A DNA stretch of 64,000 bases from Clostridium sp. MB40-C1 (GCF_030913655.1 NZ_CP133189.1:1302001-1366000), one strand, 5' to 3'. Shown: positions 50,610-58,630, numbered from the stretch's first letter. A program made the numbers and translations. Notes: generated by a model from the letters alone, not told the origin.

Positions 50610-50688
50610 AAATAAGATTAGAAAATGTGGATTTAGGGTTAATTGATTTATATTTTGTATATCTGCTTTTCTTGAATGGTGATGTGGA

Positions 50689-50748
50689 TTAGCATTTCTT
50701 TTTAATACTAAATTTTTTAATACGGTTCCACATAATAATCCTCATTAT
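50689..50748 (-). pseudogene. Remnant of the 5' end of a second subtilase gene
   Basis: About 55 bases closely match the start region of the protease gene at 52025-52085, including the GAGGATTATT RBS context. They encode MWNRIKKFSIKKKC and a stop, against MWNRIKKFSVKKK in the intact gene. It lies just beyond the 3' end of the intact gene, in the same orientation, as expected from a tandem copy that was later deleted. Confidence 0.85.
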
Positions 50749-50791
50749 TTTAATGCAATAATAGTATTATACATAAATAAATATCAATTAC

Positions 50792-52069
50792 CTATTTACA
50801 AACCTTTTCTATAAGTTTTTCTGGGTTTACTATTGTGCCTAAATTATATTTTTTATTATCTTTTTTTATTTGTACTACGTTACCTGTATCTACTACGGCA
50901 TTTAAAAATTCATCTGGAGTTATATCAGGATTTACTTGGCAGCACAAAACATATAAAGCTGCTATATAAGGAGCAGTCCAGCTTATTCCACCCTGTTTAT
51001 AGAATACATAATCTGATGTTCCTGTAGGGGAAGCAATGCATCTACTATCCATTGGCACCATAATAAATTCCGATGGATTAAATTTTTCATTATGTTTAAA
51101 AAATAAATCACTCCAGCACATACCTGGTTCATAGTTTTTAAAGTCCTCTGGATTTTTCATGCTATTTCTTCCAAGACCTCGAAAATCAATATTATAATAT
51201 TGTTCAAAAACTGTAGAAACCACTAATATACCTTCAGCTTTAGCTCTTTTTACTGATGCATCTACTTCTTTAAAGCCCTTTTGCCCTTTGCCCCATCCTA
51301 TAGACATGGAAATAGCTCTTATCTTTTTTTCTTTAGGTAAAGTTTTATTTACTTCTATAATTCTATCTATAGATCTTGCCAAATAAGTAAAATCAAAAGA
51401 TAATCCAGTTACAAAGCTACTTAAAGTATATTTAGAATAATCGGTTTCTGCAATGTAGTATAAATCTGCTTCCGGCGCAACGCCTACAGTTTTTCCTACT
51501 GCAATAGAGCTAACAGCTACTCCATGCATATCGGCACTACTTTCCACATCGTGATGGCTTTCTTCATAAAATTTTAATCTATCCTTATATTCTTCATGGC
51601 CAGTTAAAAGAGTTCCATCAATAATAGCAATGCTAACTCCTTTACCTGTAATGCCTTTTTTGTGAAGTTTTCTTAAATTTAAGCCAGGATTTTTTCCATA
51701 TTCCATAATAGTATTTGTATCAAATCCTTTTGGAAGGGTAGAAGGCCACTTTGTTTTACTATCAAAACTTGCATACATTAAATCTTTTAAATTATTTTTA
51801 ATGTCCAGTTCAGATAAATCATAACCTCTTAAATCAACTTGAAACATTTTTCTCGGGTTTCCATCATATTTTGGAAGTTCTTTAAGTTCTCCTCTTTTGT
51901 AATCTACAGCTTTAGGTACTCTAGCTATTCCACTATTTCCATTTACTTTACAATCCTTATATTTCGCTAATGGGAAAGTGCAAGCAAATACTAAAAATAA
52001 AGCTAAAATAATAATAATTGAAAAACACACTTTCTTTTTAACACTAAATTTTTTAATGCGATTCCACAT
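50792..52069 (-). CDS. Membrane-anchored S8 (subtilisin-like) serine protease
   Basis: This is a 425-residue protein. A hydrophobic anchor (about 14-31) and a roughly 110-residue pro-like region precede the S8 catalytic domain, with Asp151 in 'SIAIIDGTLLTGH', His182 in 'ADMHGVAVSSIAVG' and Ser363 in 'GGISWTAPYIAALY'. The usual oxyanion-hole Asn motif (AAGN) is not obvious; 'VVSTVFEQYY' stands in its place, so activity should be tested. It should face outside the cell. The ATG follows AAGGAGG. A BlaI-type palindrome (52102-52119) overlaps its promoter, so it is likely induced through the BlaR1-BlaI pair encoded just upstream. Confidence 0.88.
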   Translation of the reverse strand: MWNRIKKFSVKKKVCFSIIIILALFLVFACTFPLAKYKDCKVNGNSGIARVPKAVDYKRGELKELPKYDGNPRKMFQVDLRGYDLSELDIKNNLKDLMYASFDSKTKWPSTLPKGFDTNTIMEYGKNPGLNLRKLHKKGITGKGVSIAIIDGTLLTGHEEYKDRLKFYEESHHDVESSADMHGVAVSSIAVGKTVGVAPEADLYYIAETDYSKYTLSSFVTGLSFDFTYLARSIDRIIEVNKTLPKEKKIRAISMSIGWGKGQKGFKEVDASVKRAKAEGILVVSTVFEQYYNIDFRGLGRNSMKNPEDFKNYEPGMCWSDLFFKHNEKFNPSEFIMVPMDSRCIASPTGTSDYVFYKQGGISWTAPYIAALYVLCCQVNPDITPDEFLNAVVDTGNVVQIKKDNKKYNLGTIVNPEKLIEKVCK

Positions 52070-52101
52070 AATAATCCTCCTTAAAAATTAACTTTACAAT
52101 T

Positions 52102-52131
52102 AGATTACAAATGTAATCTTTGAGATGTAAA
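52102..52131 (-). promoter_or_regulatory. BlaI-type operator and promoter of the subtilase gene
   Basis: AGATTACA-AA-TGTAATCT (52102-52119) is a perfect inverted repeat with the TACA/TGTA core of BlaI/MecI operators. On the minus strand TTTACA (52131-52126) is a -35 candidate, and the palindrome covers the -10 region (TAATCT). The element lies about 33 bases before the ATG. Confidence 0.78.
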
Positions 52132-52172
52132 ATTTCTTATTAGAGCTACCAAAGGTGATATCTCTAATAAGA
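52130..52172 (-). terminator. Terminator after the blaR1-like gene
   Basis: CTTATTAGAGATATC pairs with GCTCTAATAAG, followed on the minus strand by AAATTTTAC. It separates the sensor gene from the protease transcript, although the T-run is short. Confidence 0.7.
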
Positions 52173-52178
52173 AAAATA

Positions 52179-53663
52179 TTACTTAACTTTTTTTAATACA
52201 TAATAAAATGGTTGCATATTTCTAAATGTATAATCTCCACTTTTCCATTGTAAAAACATGTATTCATTATTATTTATATTTTTTATATAATACTTACTAG
52301 CTGTTTTATAATAGGAATCTATAAGTAAATCTTTTGACCAATTCCAGTGATTTATGCTTGTTTTTCCATTTTGGAAAAACTCTAAATCCTTAAGGGATAA
52401 GTTAGCTTTGCAACTTCTCTTATATGGGATAAAATCTCCAATATTTTCTATATAATCCACAGGGGTCCATTTACCTAAGATATTATCATCTTTAATAAAT
52501 GGAATATTTATATTATCTATTTTTCTAATTTTCCCTTCTTCATCTATTACATAATTAGAAGATATATCTTTGTCTATAGCTGCAGAAACTGTTCCATTGC
52601 GTTCCGTTAACATAATAGCACCAGTTAAAATAACTATAATTAAAGATAGGGCTGTAGCATATAATCCCTTTTTTTTAAAATCACGTATAAAAGATATTCT
52701 TTTAGCAATCTCTTTTTTATTTTCTACCATATTTAATGGTAAAGATACTTTTAAATTACTTTTGGAATAAGATAAAAGATTTATTATAGTATATCCATAG
52801 CTTAATTTTTCTTCGGCATTTATATAGGAAAGTACCATTTCGTCGCAACTTAATTCTAAGGTTTTCTTTAATTTACCCATAGTATACCAAATTAAAGGAT
52901 TAAACCAGTACAATACACAAATGATTTTAGCTAAATATAAAATTATAATATCTTTTCTTTTATAGTGGCATAATTCATGAAGCAATATATTTTTTAAATC
53001 TTTTTTTGTAACTTTTGATAACAATCCTTTTGGAATTAATATTATAGGATTTTTTAATCCAAGTATAGCAGGACTGCTTATAAAGCTTAATTCTAGTAGT
53101 TTAAAGTTTGATTTAATTTTAAGAAAATTACTGCATTCTAATAAAGTTGATATTACCTTTTGATCATCTACTCCTTTAATATACTTTATTTTTTTATAAA
53201 ACTTTATATGGTTTAATATATTATGTGCTATTAAAGTGGATACCCCTAAATACCATAATATAAATAGGTATTTTACATAAGAGCGAGAATTCCTTATAGT
53301 ATAAGAAAAGCTCATATTATTAGGTTGTTTAAAGCTTCCATCTATGTTTCTATAATAACTTAAGCTGCTATAATAACTTTTGGATTTATTTTCATTTTTT
53401 ATCATATCCACTATAGTATTTTTATGACTTAATGTGGACAGTACTTCTGCACCATTATATAGGCTTAAAGAGCTTTTAGGCATTATGGGCAAAGCTAATC
53501 TTATTAATATGAAAATATAAAGTATGTATTGAAATTTTACAGGAATTTTTTTATTTAAAAGTTTGTTTATTATAATTATAAATATTATAGGTATAATAGA
53601 GAAAATTGATAGTTCTATAATTAGCTTAAAAGCTAAAAATATATAAAATATTAATTTATCCAT
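52179..53663 (-). CDS. BlaR1-like M56 metalloprotease sensor without penicillin-binding domain
   Basis: This is a 494-residue protein. There are three or four N-terminal helices (about 5-32, 44-60, 131-150), then the M56 gluzincin site His229-Glu-x2-His233 in 'NILLHELCHYKRKD', 'CVLYWFNPLIWY' and 'ELSCDEMVLSYI'. A further helix (about 333-352) leads to a C-terminal external domain of about 140 residues. That domain has 'ILGKWTPVDYIENIGDF', 'LEFFQNGKTSINHWNWSKDLLID' and 'KNINNNEYMFLQWKSGDY', a lipocalin-like pattern found in other M56 proteins, in place of a beta-lactam-binding domain. The inducer is therefore probably not a beta-lactam. It should cleave BlaI (53665) upon signal. Only one base separates the two genes. 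Confidence 0.9.
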   Translation of the reverse strand: MDKLIFYIFLAFKLIIELSIFSIIPIIFIIIINKLLNKKIPVKFQYILYIFILIRLALPIMPKSSLSLYNGAEVLSTLSHKNTIVDMIKNENKSKSYYSSLSYYRNIDGSFKQPNNMSFSYTIRNSRSYVKYLFILWYLGVSTLIAHNILNHIKFYKKIKYIKGVDDQKVISTLLECSNFLKIKSNFKLLELSFISSPAILGLKNPIILIPKGLLSKVTKKDLKNILLHELCHYKRKDIIILYLAKIICVLYWFNPLIWYTMGKLKKTLELSCDEMVLSYINAEEKLSYGYTIINLLSYSKSNLKVSLPLNMVENKKEIAKRISFIRDFKKKGLYATALSLIIVILTGAIMLTERNGTVSAAIDKDISSNYVIDEEGKIRKIDNINIPFIKDDNILGKWTPVDYIENIGDFIPYKRSCKANLSLKDLEFFQNGKTSINHWNWSKDLLIDSYYKTASKYYIKNINNNEYMFLQWKSGDYTFRNMQPFYYVLKKVK

Positions 53664-53664
53664 A

Positions 53665-54036
53665 TCATTTCCTCTTTTCTAAAATCTTTTTCAAATCCTC
53701 TATATCTTCATCTGTAAGGTCATCATCTTCTATAAAATTTAACACCATATCTTTAGCTACTCCGTTAAATACTCTGTGCAAAAAAGACTTACTTTCTTCT
53801 TTTATGCAATCTTCTTTTTTTACTAAAGGATAATAATTATATGATCTCCCTTCTATTTCAAAAGCTAATACTTCTTTTTTTACTAATCTGCTTATTAATG
53901 TTTTTATAGTTTTAGGTTTCCAATCCATTTTGCTTTCTAAATTTTCTATAACATAATTGGCGCTACAAGGACTGTTATTCCATATCACTTTCATAACTTC
54001 CCATTCTGCTTCAGATATCTTAGGTATATTTACCAT
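53665..54036 (-). CDS. blaI: BlaI/MecI family repressor
   Basis: This 123-residue repressor has an N-terminal winged helix ('PKISEAEWEVMKVIWNNSPCSANYVIENL', 'DWKPKTIKTLISRLVKKEVLAFEIEGRSYNYYPLV') and a C-terminal dimerisation helix ('GVAKDMVLNFIEDDDLTDEDIEDLKKIL'). It binds TACA/TGTA palindromes and is removed by cleavage by its BlaR1 partner encoded next. AGGAGTG precedes the ATG. Its own promoter (54105-54077) carries an operator immediately downstream, indicating autoregulation. A second strong site precedes the protease gene, and half-sites precede the small ORF at 54207. Confidence 0.93.
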   Translation of the reverse strand: MVNIPKISEAEWEVMKVIWNNSPCSANYVIENLESKMDWKPKTIKTLISRLVKKEVLAFEIEGRSYNYYPLVKKEDCIKEESKSFLHRVFNGVAKDMVLNFIEDDDLTDEDIEDLKKILEKRK

Positions 54037-54049
54037 ATTGACACTCCTT

Positions 54050-54105
54050 AGATTACGATTGTAATTTATAGTTTATATATTACATCTACAATATATGTTT
54101 GTCAA
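54050..54105 (-). promoter_or_regulatory. blaI promoter with BlaI-type operator
   Basis: On the minus strand: TTGACA (54105-54100), 17 bases, TAATAT (54082-54077), then AGATTAC-GATT-GTAATTT on the plus strand (54050-54067) over the predicted transcription start. It is one mismatch from the perfect palindrome at 52102. Confidence 0.78.
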
Positions 54106-54137
54106 TAATTTTTGTAAATTAAGGAAGTGATATTTAT

Positions 54138-54182
54138 TGTAATCTTATATAATTAAATTATATAAGATTTTAAAGATTACTA
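54138..54182. promoter_or_regulatory. Large palindrome with BlaI half-sites before the small ORF
   Basis: TGTAATCTTATATAATT and its mirror ATTATATAAGATT meet around AA, and an outer AAAGATTAC completes a second pairing. TGTAATCT and AGATTAC are the half-sites of the BlaI-type operator, so the rightward small ORF may be under the same repressor. Confidence 0.55.
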
Positions 54183-54206
54183 GATTATATGGGAGAGGTA
54201 TAGGAT

Positions 54207-54404
54207 ATGGAAAAACATTTAGAAATATTAGATACATATTTAAGAAAATTAAGGGCTGATTTTTATTCACAACTTAATGAGCTATTAAAAGAAAATGAGA
54301 TAAAATATATAAATTACTTTTGTTTGATAGTGAAAAAATTTTGTGGAAAGGTATGGGAAGAGTGTACAACTAAATTATGTGGTTCCACAAAAAAAGAATA
54401 CTAA
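54207..54404 (+). CDS. Small protein whose C-terminus echoes the ABC-F C-terminus
   Basis: This 65-residue ORF has GGGAGAGG upstream and a predicted amphipathic helical N-terminal half (MEKHLEILDTYLRKLRADFY). The last 14 residues, 'EECTTKLCGSTKKEY', closely match the end of the ABC-F protein ('EEWTTKICGSTKNI'). The DNA at 54354-54396 aligns with 50519-50556, including TATGTGGTTCCACAAAA. It may be a real small protein under BlaI control or a fusion created when the ABC-F 3' end was copied. I do not recognise the N-terminal part. Confidence 0.5.
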   Translation: MEKHLEILDTYLRKLRADFYSQLNELLKENEIKYINYFCLIVKKFCGKVWEECTTKLCGSTKKEY

Positions 54405-54541
54405 ATTAGATAAAGATTGAATCCTTGAATTATTAGAGGTTGGAGCTTTTTTATATTAAATCATAATATTTAAATTTAGCAATAGATTAAAAGTAAAAAA
54501 TTCAACTACGAAAAGTAAAAAAAATTAGTTTAAAAGTTTGG

Positions 54542-54903
54542 ATGTTGGCAAAAATTGTACCAGTATTATTAGTAGTAGTTTTTTATTGGATATGTGTAAA
54601 AGGGAAGATTATAAACCTATATATACATATTTGCAATATGCTATACTGGGATATATTTTTGTCTGCTTAATTATTATTAAAAAGAAACGAGATATATTTG
54701 ATGAATGTGATCAAGAAATTCTTAGTAAAACACATTCCATTTGTTTTAAGCCTTCATATGTTATTTTTGGTATTTTGATTTTACCTTGCGTACTTGTTAA
54801 TACTGATTCAATAGTTATAGGATATAGTATAGTTGGTGGATTAACTATTCTTACTATTTTGAGGAGTATTATATTTTGTACCCTTGATGGTAGGATGATA
54901 TGA
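54542..54903 (+). pseudogene. Frameshifted small membrane protein
   Basis: A hydrophobic N-terminus starts in one frame at the ATG 54542 (MLAKIVPVLLVVVFYWICVKGK). It continues in another frame from about 54600 ('REDYKPIYTYLQYAILGYIFVCLIIIKKKRD...') to the TGA at 54901. Joined, this gives a roughly 120-residue protein with four helices of the kind commonly encoded before a small Xre regulator. A frameshift near 54600-54612 breaks it. The truncated xre gene follows three bases later, so the pair looks inactivated. Confidence 0.7.
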
Positions 54904-54905
54904 AA

Positions 54906-55043
54906 ATGGCAAAATTAAAAACTAAAATAAAAGAATATAGAGAAAATGTAGAAATGAAACAAAGTGAATTAGCTGAATTAATTTTTAATTACATTACTTA
55001 TAAAGAACTAAAGTGGAAGAATAAGCTTCCCTTATATATGTAG
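54906..55043 (+). pseudogene. Truncated Xre-family HTH regulator
   Basis: This 45-codon ORF begins with a typical Xre start, 'MAKLKTKIKEYRENVEMKQSELAEL'. It loses the helix-turn-helix after the first helix pair and ends with unrelated residues. Intact relatives are about 65-70 residues. The breakpoint near 54980 is followed directly by the structured RNA element at 55033-55237, whose left stem arm overlaps the ORF's last codons. Confidence 0.72.
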
Positions 55044-55237
55044 TTAGACAGTTAAACTTTGAAGTAGCAATTAGAAGTACTTAAGAAGTAGAATTCTAAA
55101 AGTGTGTAATTGTCGGAATGGACTTCGACAGCCTAACTGGGATATGGACGTCCCATAGTGAGGGTAGCATTTTTAGAAAAATACGTCTTTAGTACTTCTT
55201 TACGTATTGAAGGTTTAATGGGTAACTACATATATTT
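55033..55237 (+). ncRNA. TwoAYGGAY-type structured RNA
   Basis: Two hairpins carry the defining loop motif: TGTCG-GAATGGACTT-CGACA (ATGGAC at 55118-55123) and GGGA-TATGGACG-TCCC (ATGGAC at 55144-55149). They are enclosed by TTCTAAAA/TTTTAGAA, then AGAAGTACT/AGTACTTCT, TTAAACTT/AAGGTTTAA and an outer 13-bp stem ATATATGTAGTTA/TAACTACATATAT (55034-55046 with 55223-55235). The nested stems give a rod of about 200 nt. TwoAYGGAY RNAs are a known orphan class of clostridia and gut bacteria with no assigned function. Strand is inferred from the motif. Confidence 0.82.
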
Positions 55238-55296
55238 AGAGAAGTAATACCTTTGCCTTGATTCATTAAGTCACATATTTCTATATTGTCTATAGT

Positions 55297-55710
55297 TTAT
55301 CTCAATTGTAAATTAAGATTACTGATTAATTGATACATAAATTTTTGTTCATGGGTTATATGTTCCAGCAATGTTTGCCATACTTTATCTTCTTTTCCAT
55401 AGGATTGAACTTCAGGAAGTAATTCTAAGAAGTGTTTGTCATGCAAGAGAAATTCACTTAAAAGCTGTTTTGTTTTAAAATAAGTCATGTAATTAAAGGG
55501 TTCATTACTTAATATTTCTGCTTTGTTTCTTAAGTCTGAGAACATCTTATTAACATCCATTAATTTACTTAATGTACTCTTAGAAAGATTTTTTTTAGTA
55601 AGTTCCCCAACCGTTTTAATAAAGATAGGATGCTCACTAGAGATTTCACTCCAAAGTAAAAGTTCATTAAAAATACAAGTCATGCTGTTGGCACAAGTAA
55701 AACAATACAT
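55297..55710 (-). CDS. Small helical protein, DUF2935-like
   Basis: This 137-residue, mainly alpha-helical protein has 'FNELLLWSEISSEHPIFIKTVGEL' near the N-terminus and a helical remainder ending 'VWQTLLEHITHEQKFMYQLISNL'. The W-x(2)-I-x(2)-EH pattern and repeated His/Glu positions resemble one half of DUF2935, a ferritin-like two-repeat family of clostridia that may bind metal. An N-terminal 'CFTCANSMTC' adds three Cys. Family assignment is tentative. GGAGG precedes the ATG. It is monocistronic. Confidence 0.62.
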   Translation of the reverse strand: MYCFTCANSMTCIFNELLLWSEISSEHPIFIKTVGELTKKNLSKSTLSKLMDVNKMFSDLRNKAEILSNEPFNYMTYFKTKQLLSEFLLHDKHFLELLPEVQSYGKEDKVWQTLLEHITHEQKFMYQLISNLNLQLR

Positions 55711-55939
55711 ATATTAATCCTCCTAAAAACTCTATAATTATAGATTATGATTCCTTGTTTGAATTTGATACTAATAAAAATCTTCTATATTATTTAAAAT
55801 TATGTTACTATTTATCTAAATGTATAAACAAATTTTTATATAATAGCTTAGTGTGAAGCATATATAACTGATACATTACGTAAAAATTATTTACTAAAGA
55901 TAAAATTCAAGTGAATTAACTTATTAACTGGAGGGAAAA

Positions 55940-56896
55940 ATGATAAAAATTATAGCTGATTCAACATGTGATTTATCTAAGGAAATTGTTGAAAAGTATA
56001 GCGTAGGGATAGCACCATTAACCATCAATATAGAAGGAAAGACATACAGAGATAGAATAGATATAAAACCTGATGAGTTTTATGAGATTATAGAAGAATT
56101 GGAGGAATATCCTACTACTGCAATGCCAAGTCCTAACGAATATCTAGATTTAATAAAACAATCAATTGAAGAGGGTTACAATGAGATATTATGTGTTTGT
56201 ATGTCTAGTGGTACAAGTGGTTCTTATCAATCAGCTATAATAGCTAAAGGTTATTTTTTTGAAGAAAATCCTGAATCTAAGGTTAAAATTTATATTTTAG
56301 ATTCTTTATGTATGAGCCATGGTAGCGGATGGTTAGTATTAAAAAGTGCAAAGCTAATGGAAAAAGGGGCTACTTTTGATGAAATAATTGAATTTAATGA
56401 AAGATATAAAGCTAACATAAAACATTTCCTATCAATAGATGATTTAGATCATCTTATAAAAAGTGGAAGACTTACGAATTCCAGTGCTTTTGTAGGAAAA
56501 CTTTTGAAATTAAAGCCTATAATGACTATGAAAAAGGGCAAAGGAGCGATTGTTGCAAAGGAAAGAGGATTAAAAAAGGTGCTTAATCATTATACTAATG
56601 AATTTATTAGTAGAAACGATTGGGATATTACCGACTTTATTATAATAGGTTATACATCTGATATAAAAATTGCAGAAAATTTAAAGAATAAGATTATTAA
56701 AGAAACTGAATTTACAGGTGATATACTAATTATGCAGATGGGAGTTTCAGTAGGAACCCATGTAGGTTTAGGTGCTATTTCTATGTATTTTGTTGAGAAA
56801 GGACATAAAAAAGATAATCTGTTAATAAATGAAGTTAATGAAATTATAGAAAAGAAAAATGTTTTATTAGAGAAAATCAAAAAGAATATACATTAA
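55940..56896 (+). CDS. DegV family fatty-acid-binding protein
   Basis: This 318-residue protein has the DegV pattern: 'IIADSTCDLSKEIVEKYSVGIAPLTINIEGKTYRD' at the N-terminus, 'TTAMPSPNEYLDLIKQ', 'CVCMSSGTSGSYQSAIIA', 'LDSLCMSHGSGWLVLKSA' and 'LDHLIKSGRLTNSSAFVGKLLKLKPIMTM'. DegV/FakB proteins bind fatty acids and, with FakA kinase, supply acyl-phosphate for phospholipid synthesis; not all DegV members are proven FakB. No fakA is nearby. AGGGAGG-like GGAGGG precedes the ATG. A terminator follows. Confidence 0.92.
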   Translation: MIKIIADSTCDLSKEIVEKYSVGIAPLTINIEGKTYRDRIDIKPDEFYEIIEELEEYPTTAMPSPNEYLDLIKQSIEEGYNEILCVCMSSGTSGSYQSAIIAKGYFFEENPESKVKIYILDSLCMSHGSGWLVLKSAKLMEKGATFDEIIEFNERYKANIKHFLSIDDLDHLIKSGRLTNSSAFVGKLLKLKPIMTMKKGKGAIVAKERGLKKVLNHYTNEFISRNDWDITDFIIIGYTSDIKIAENLKNKIIKETEFTGDILIMQMGVSVGTHVGLGAISMYFVEKGHKKDNLLINEVNEIIEKKNVLLEKIKKNIH

Positions 56897-56904
56897 ATAT
56901 GTTA

Positions 56905-56940
56905 TAAAGGTATCTAATTTGGTTAGGTACTTTTTTTATT
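56905..56940 (+). terminator. Terminator after the degV gene
   Basis: AAAGGTATCTAA pairs with TTAGGTACTTT, followed by TTTTATT. Confidence 0.87.
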
Positions 56941-57097
56941 AAATATAAAATTTCAATTTCTTTTCAATAGATGTAATATTATGTTATAATATTTGTTATA
57001 AATTGCTTTCACATAGTTTGAAAATATTAACGGTGGTATACATGAGATGATTTTAATATAATTACTGATAAAATTTTGTATAGAAAGGTGTAAACTT

Positions 57098-57274
57098 ATG
57101 AAGATATTAAAAAAGTATAATCCTATAATACTTTTTTTATTAGGATTAATTTTAGCATTAGTATCCGTAAAATTTGAAAGTAATCCCAAAGTATATAAGG
57201 CTTTAACTTGGAGTGGCTTTATATTTGGTATAATAGGTGGCTTTAAACTTATGGGTCTAAGTTATAAAAAGTAA
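57098..57274 (+). CDS. Small two-helix membrane protein
   Basis: This 58-residue ORF is missed by longer length cut-offs. AAAGGTG lies seven bases before the ATG and a terminator follows. Helix 1 spans about residues 9-24 ('PIILFLLGLILALVSV') and helix 2 about 38-54 ('WSGFIFGIIGGFKLMG'). Basic residues flank both ends. The pattern of a short two-helix protein with its own transcription unit is common in clostridia. I do not recognise a family. Confidence 0.72.
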   Translation: MKILKKYNPIILFLLGLILALVSVKFESNPKVYKALTWSGFIFGIIGGFKLMGLSYKK

Positions 57275-57283
57275 AGATCTTTC

Positions 57284-57318
57284 AAGCATCTGTAAAAAAC
57301 AGGTGCTTTTATTTATTT
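57284..57318 (+). terminator. Terminator after the small membrane protein gene
   Basis: AAGCATCTGT pairs with ACAGGTGCTT, followed by TTATTTATTT. Confidence 0.8.
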
Positions 57319-57441
57319 AAAGATGTAATTAAGTTTGGCTATGTTTTAATAAATTGTTAAACAATTGTAACTTATAGATAAGAATTTTTATGTATTATTA
57401 TAGTGCTATAAAAATAATACATAAATGTTGAGGTGATAATA

Positions 57442-58620
57442 TTGAATAAAAAAGTTCTTACATGTATAATTGTAGCCTTTGTTTTTATAGGTTCTATCTT
57501 TTTAGGACTTGCCATAGGTAAACAAAAAGAACCCCAAAGTATAAAATCAGTAAATAATGGCTCAATTATAGATACAGATAATGGAAAAGAATCGGAAAGA
57601 ATAGATAAAAATCAAAAAATAGCAGTACAAAAGAATACTATAAAGAAACCATGGAAAGGATCTATTGAAAATATATTTTTTCATCCATTAATCTCAAATC
57701 CTGAAGTAGCCTTTAATGGAGATAGCAGAAGTAATAATTTTGATGATTGGTTTGTAACTGTAGGAGAATTTAATAAAATTTTAAAGTCTATTTATGATAA
57801 AGATTATGTTTTAGTAAACATAAAAGACATCTATGAAGAATATGAACAAAATGGACAAAAGAGAATGAGAAGAAAGGAACTGCTTATTCCAGAGGGGAAA
57901 AAACCTATTATTATATCAGTAGACGATTTGTCTTATAATGATGGAATGAGAGGAGGAACCAGTGATAAAATTACTTTAGATTCAAAGGGAAATATAGTAA
58001 CTTTCACCAAAGGAGAAAATGGAGAAGAAAAAATATCAAAAGACAATGAAATCATAACTATAATAGAGGAATTTATAAAAATTCATCCTGAATTTAGTTT
58101 GAATGGAGCTAGACCTACTATTGCTTTAACAGGTTACCAAGGAATATTAGGCTATTCTACCGATCTTAGTTCTAAAAATTATGAATCAGAAAGAAAGGAA
58201 GCAAAGAAGGTAGTTGATAAATTAAAAGGATTAGGGTGGAGTTTTGCATCACATTCTTATGGGCATAATAATATACAGAAAATGCCTTTAGATAAATTTA
58301 AAATAGATACAGATAAGTGGGAAAGAGAAGTAGCTTCTTTAGTTGGACAAACTACTATATATGTATATCCTCATGGATTTAGCTTAAAAGCATCAGATCC
58401 TAAATTAAAATATCTTCAGTCTAAGGGATTTAAAATATTTTATTCTGTTGGGAAAGAGCCTTATGAGCAAATATTAAAAGACAGTTGTGGTGTATTGGCT
58501 GATAGAATGGCTGTAGATGGTATAACATTAAGAAACAGAAGAGAAAGATTTATGAAATTTTATGATTCTAAGGATATTATAGACTTAAATTTAAGACCTA
58601 AGAGAAAAGTTGGATTTTAA
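57442..58620 (+). CDS. Membrane-anchored polysaccharide deacetylase-family protein
   Basis: This 392-residue protein has an N-terminal helix (about 6-24), a low-complexity linker to about 75 and a NodB-like domain. The domain has 'FFHPLISNPEVAF', 'KPIIISVDDLSYNDGM' (catalytic Asp-Asp), 'WSFASHSYGHNNI' (His-x4-His zinc motif) and 'TIYVYPHGF'. Such enzymes remove acetyl groups from GlcNAc or MurNAc in cell wall or spore polymers. The domain carries an insert after motif 1 ('RGGTSDKITLDSKGNIVTFTKGE'), seen in clostridial spore-wall relatives. The TTG at 57442 is used since GAGGTG lies six bases upstream. It is monocistronic. Confidence 0.88.
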   Translation: MNKKVLTCIIVAFVFIGSIFLGLAIGKQKEPQSIKSVNNGSIIDTDNGKESERIDKNQKIAVQKNTIKKPWKGSIENIFFHPLISNPEVAFNGDSRSNNFDDWFVTVGEFNKILKSIYDKDYVLVNIKDIYEEYEQNGQKRMRRKELLIPEGKKPIIISVDDLSYNDGMRGGTSDKITLDSKGNIVTFTKGENGEEKISKDNEIITIIEEFIKIHPEFSLNGARPTIALTGYQGILGYSTDLSSKNYESERKEAKKVVDKLKGLGWSFASHSYGHNNIQKMPLDKFKIDTDKWEREVASLVGQTTIYVYPHGFSLKASDPKLKYLQSKGFKIFYSVGKEPYEQILKDSCGVLADRMAVDGITLRNRRERFMKFYDSKDIIDLNLRPKRKVGF

Positions 58621-58630
58621 ATTTTAGTTC

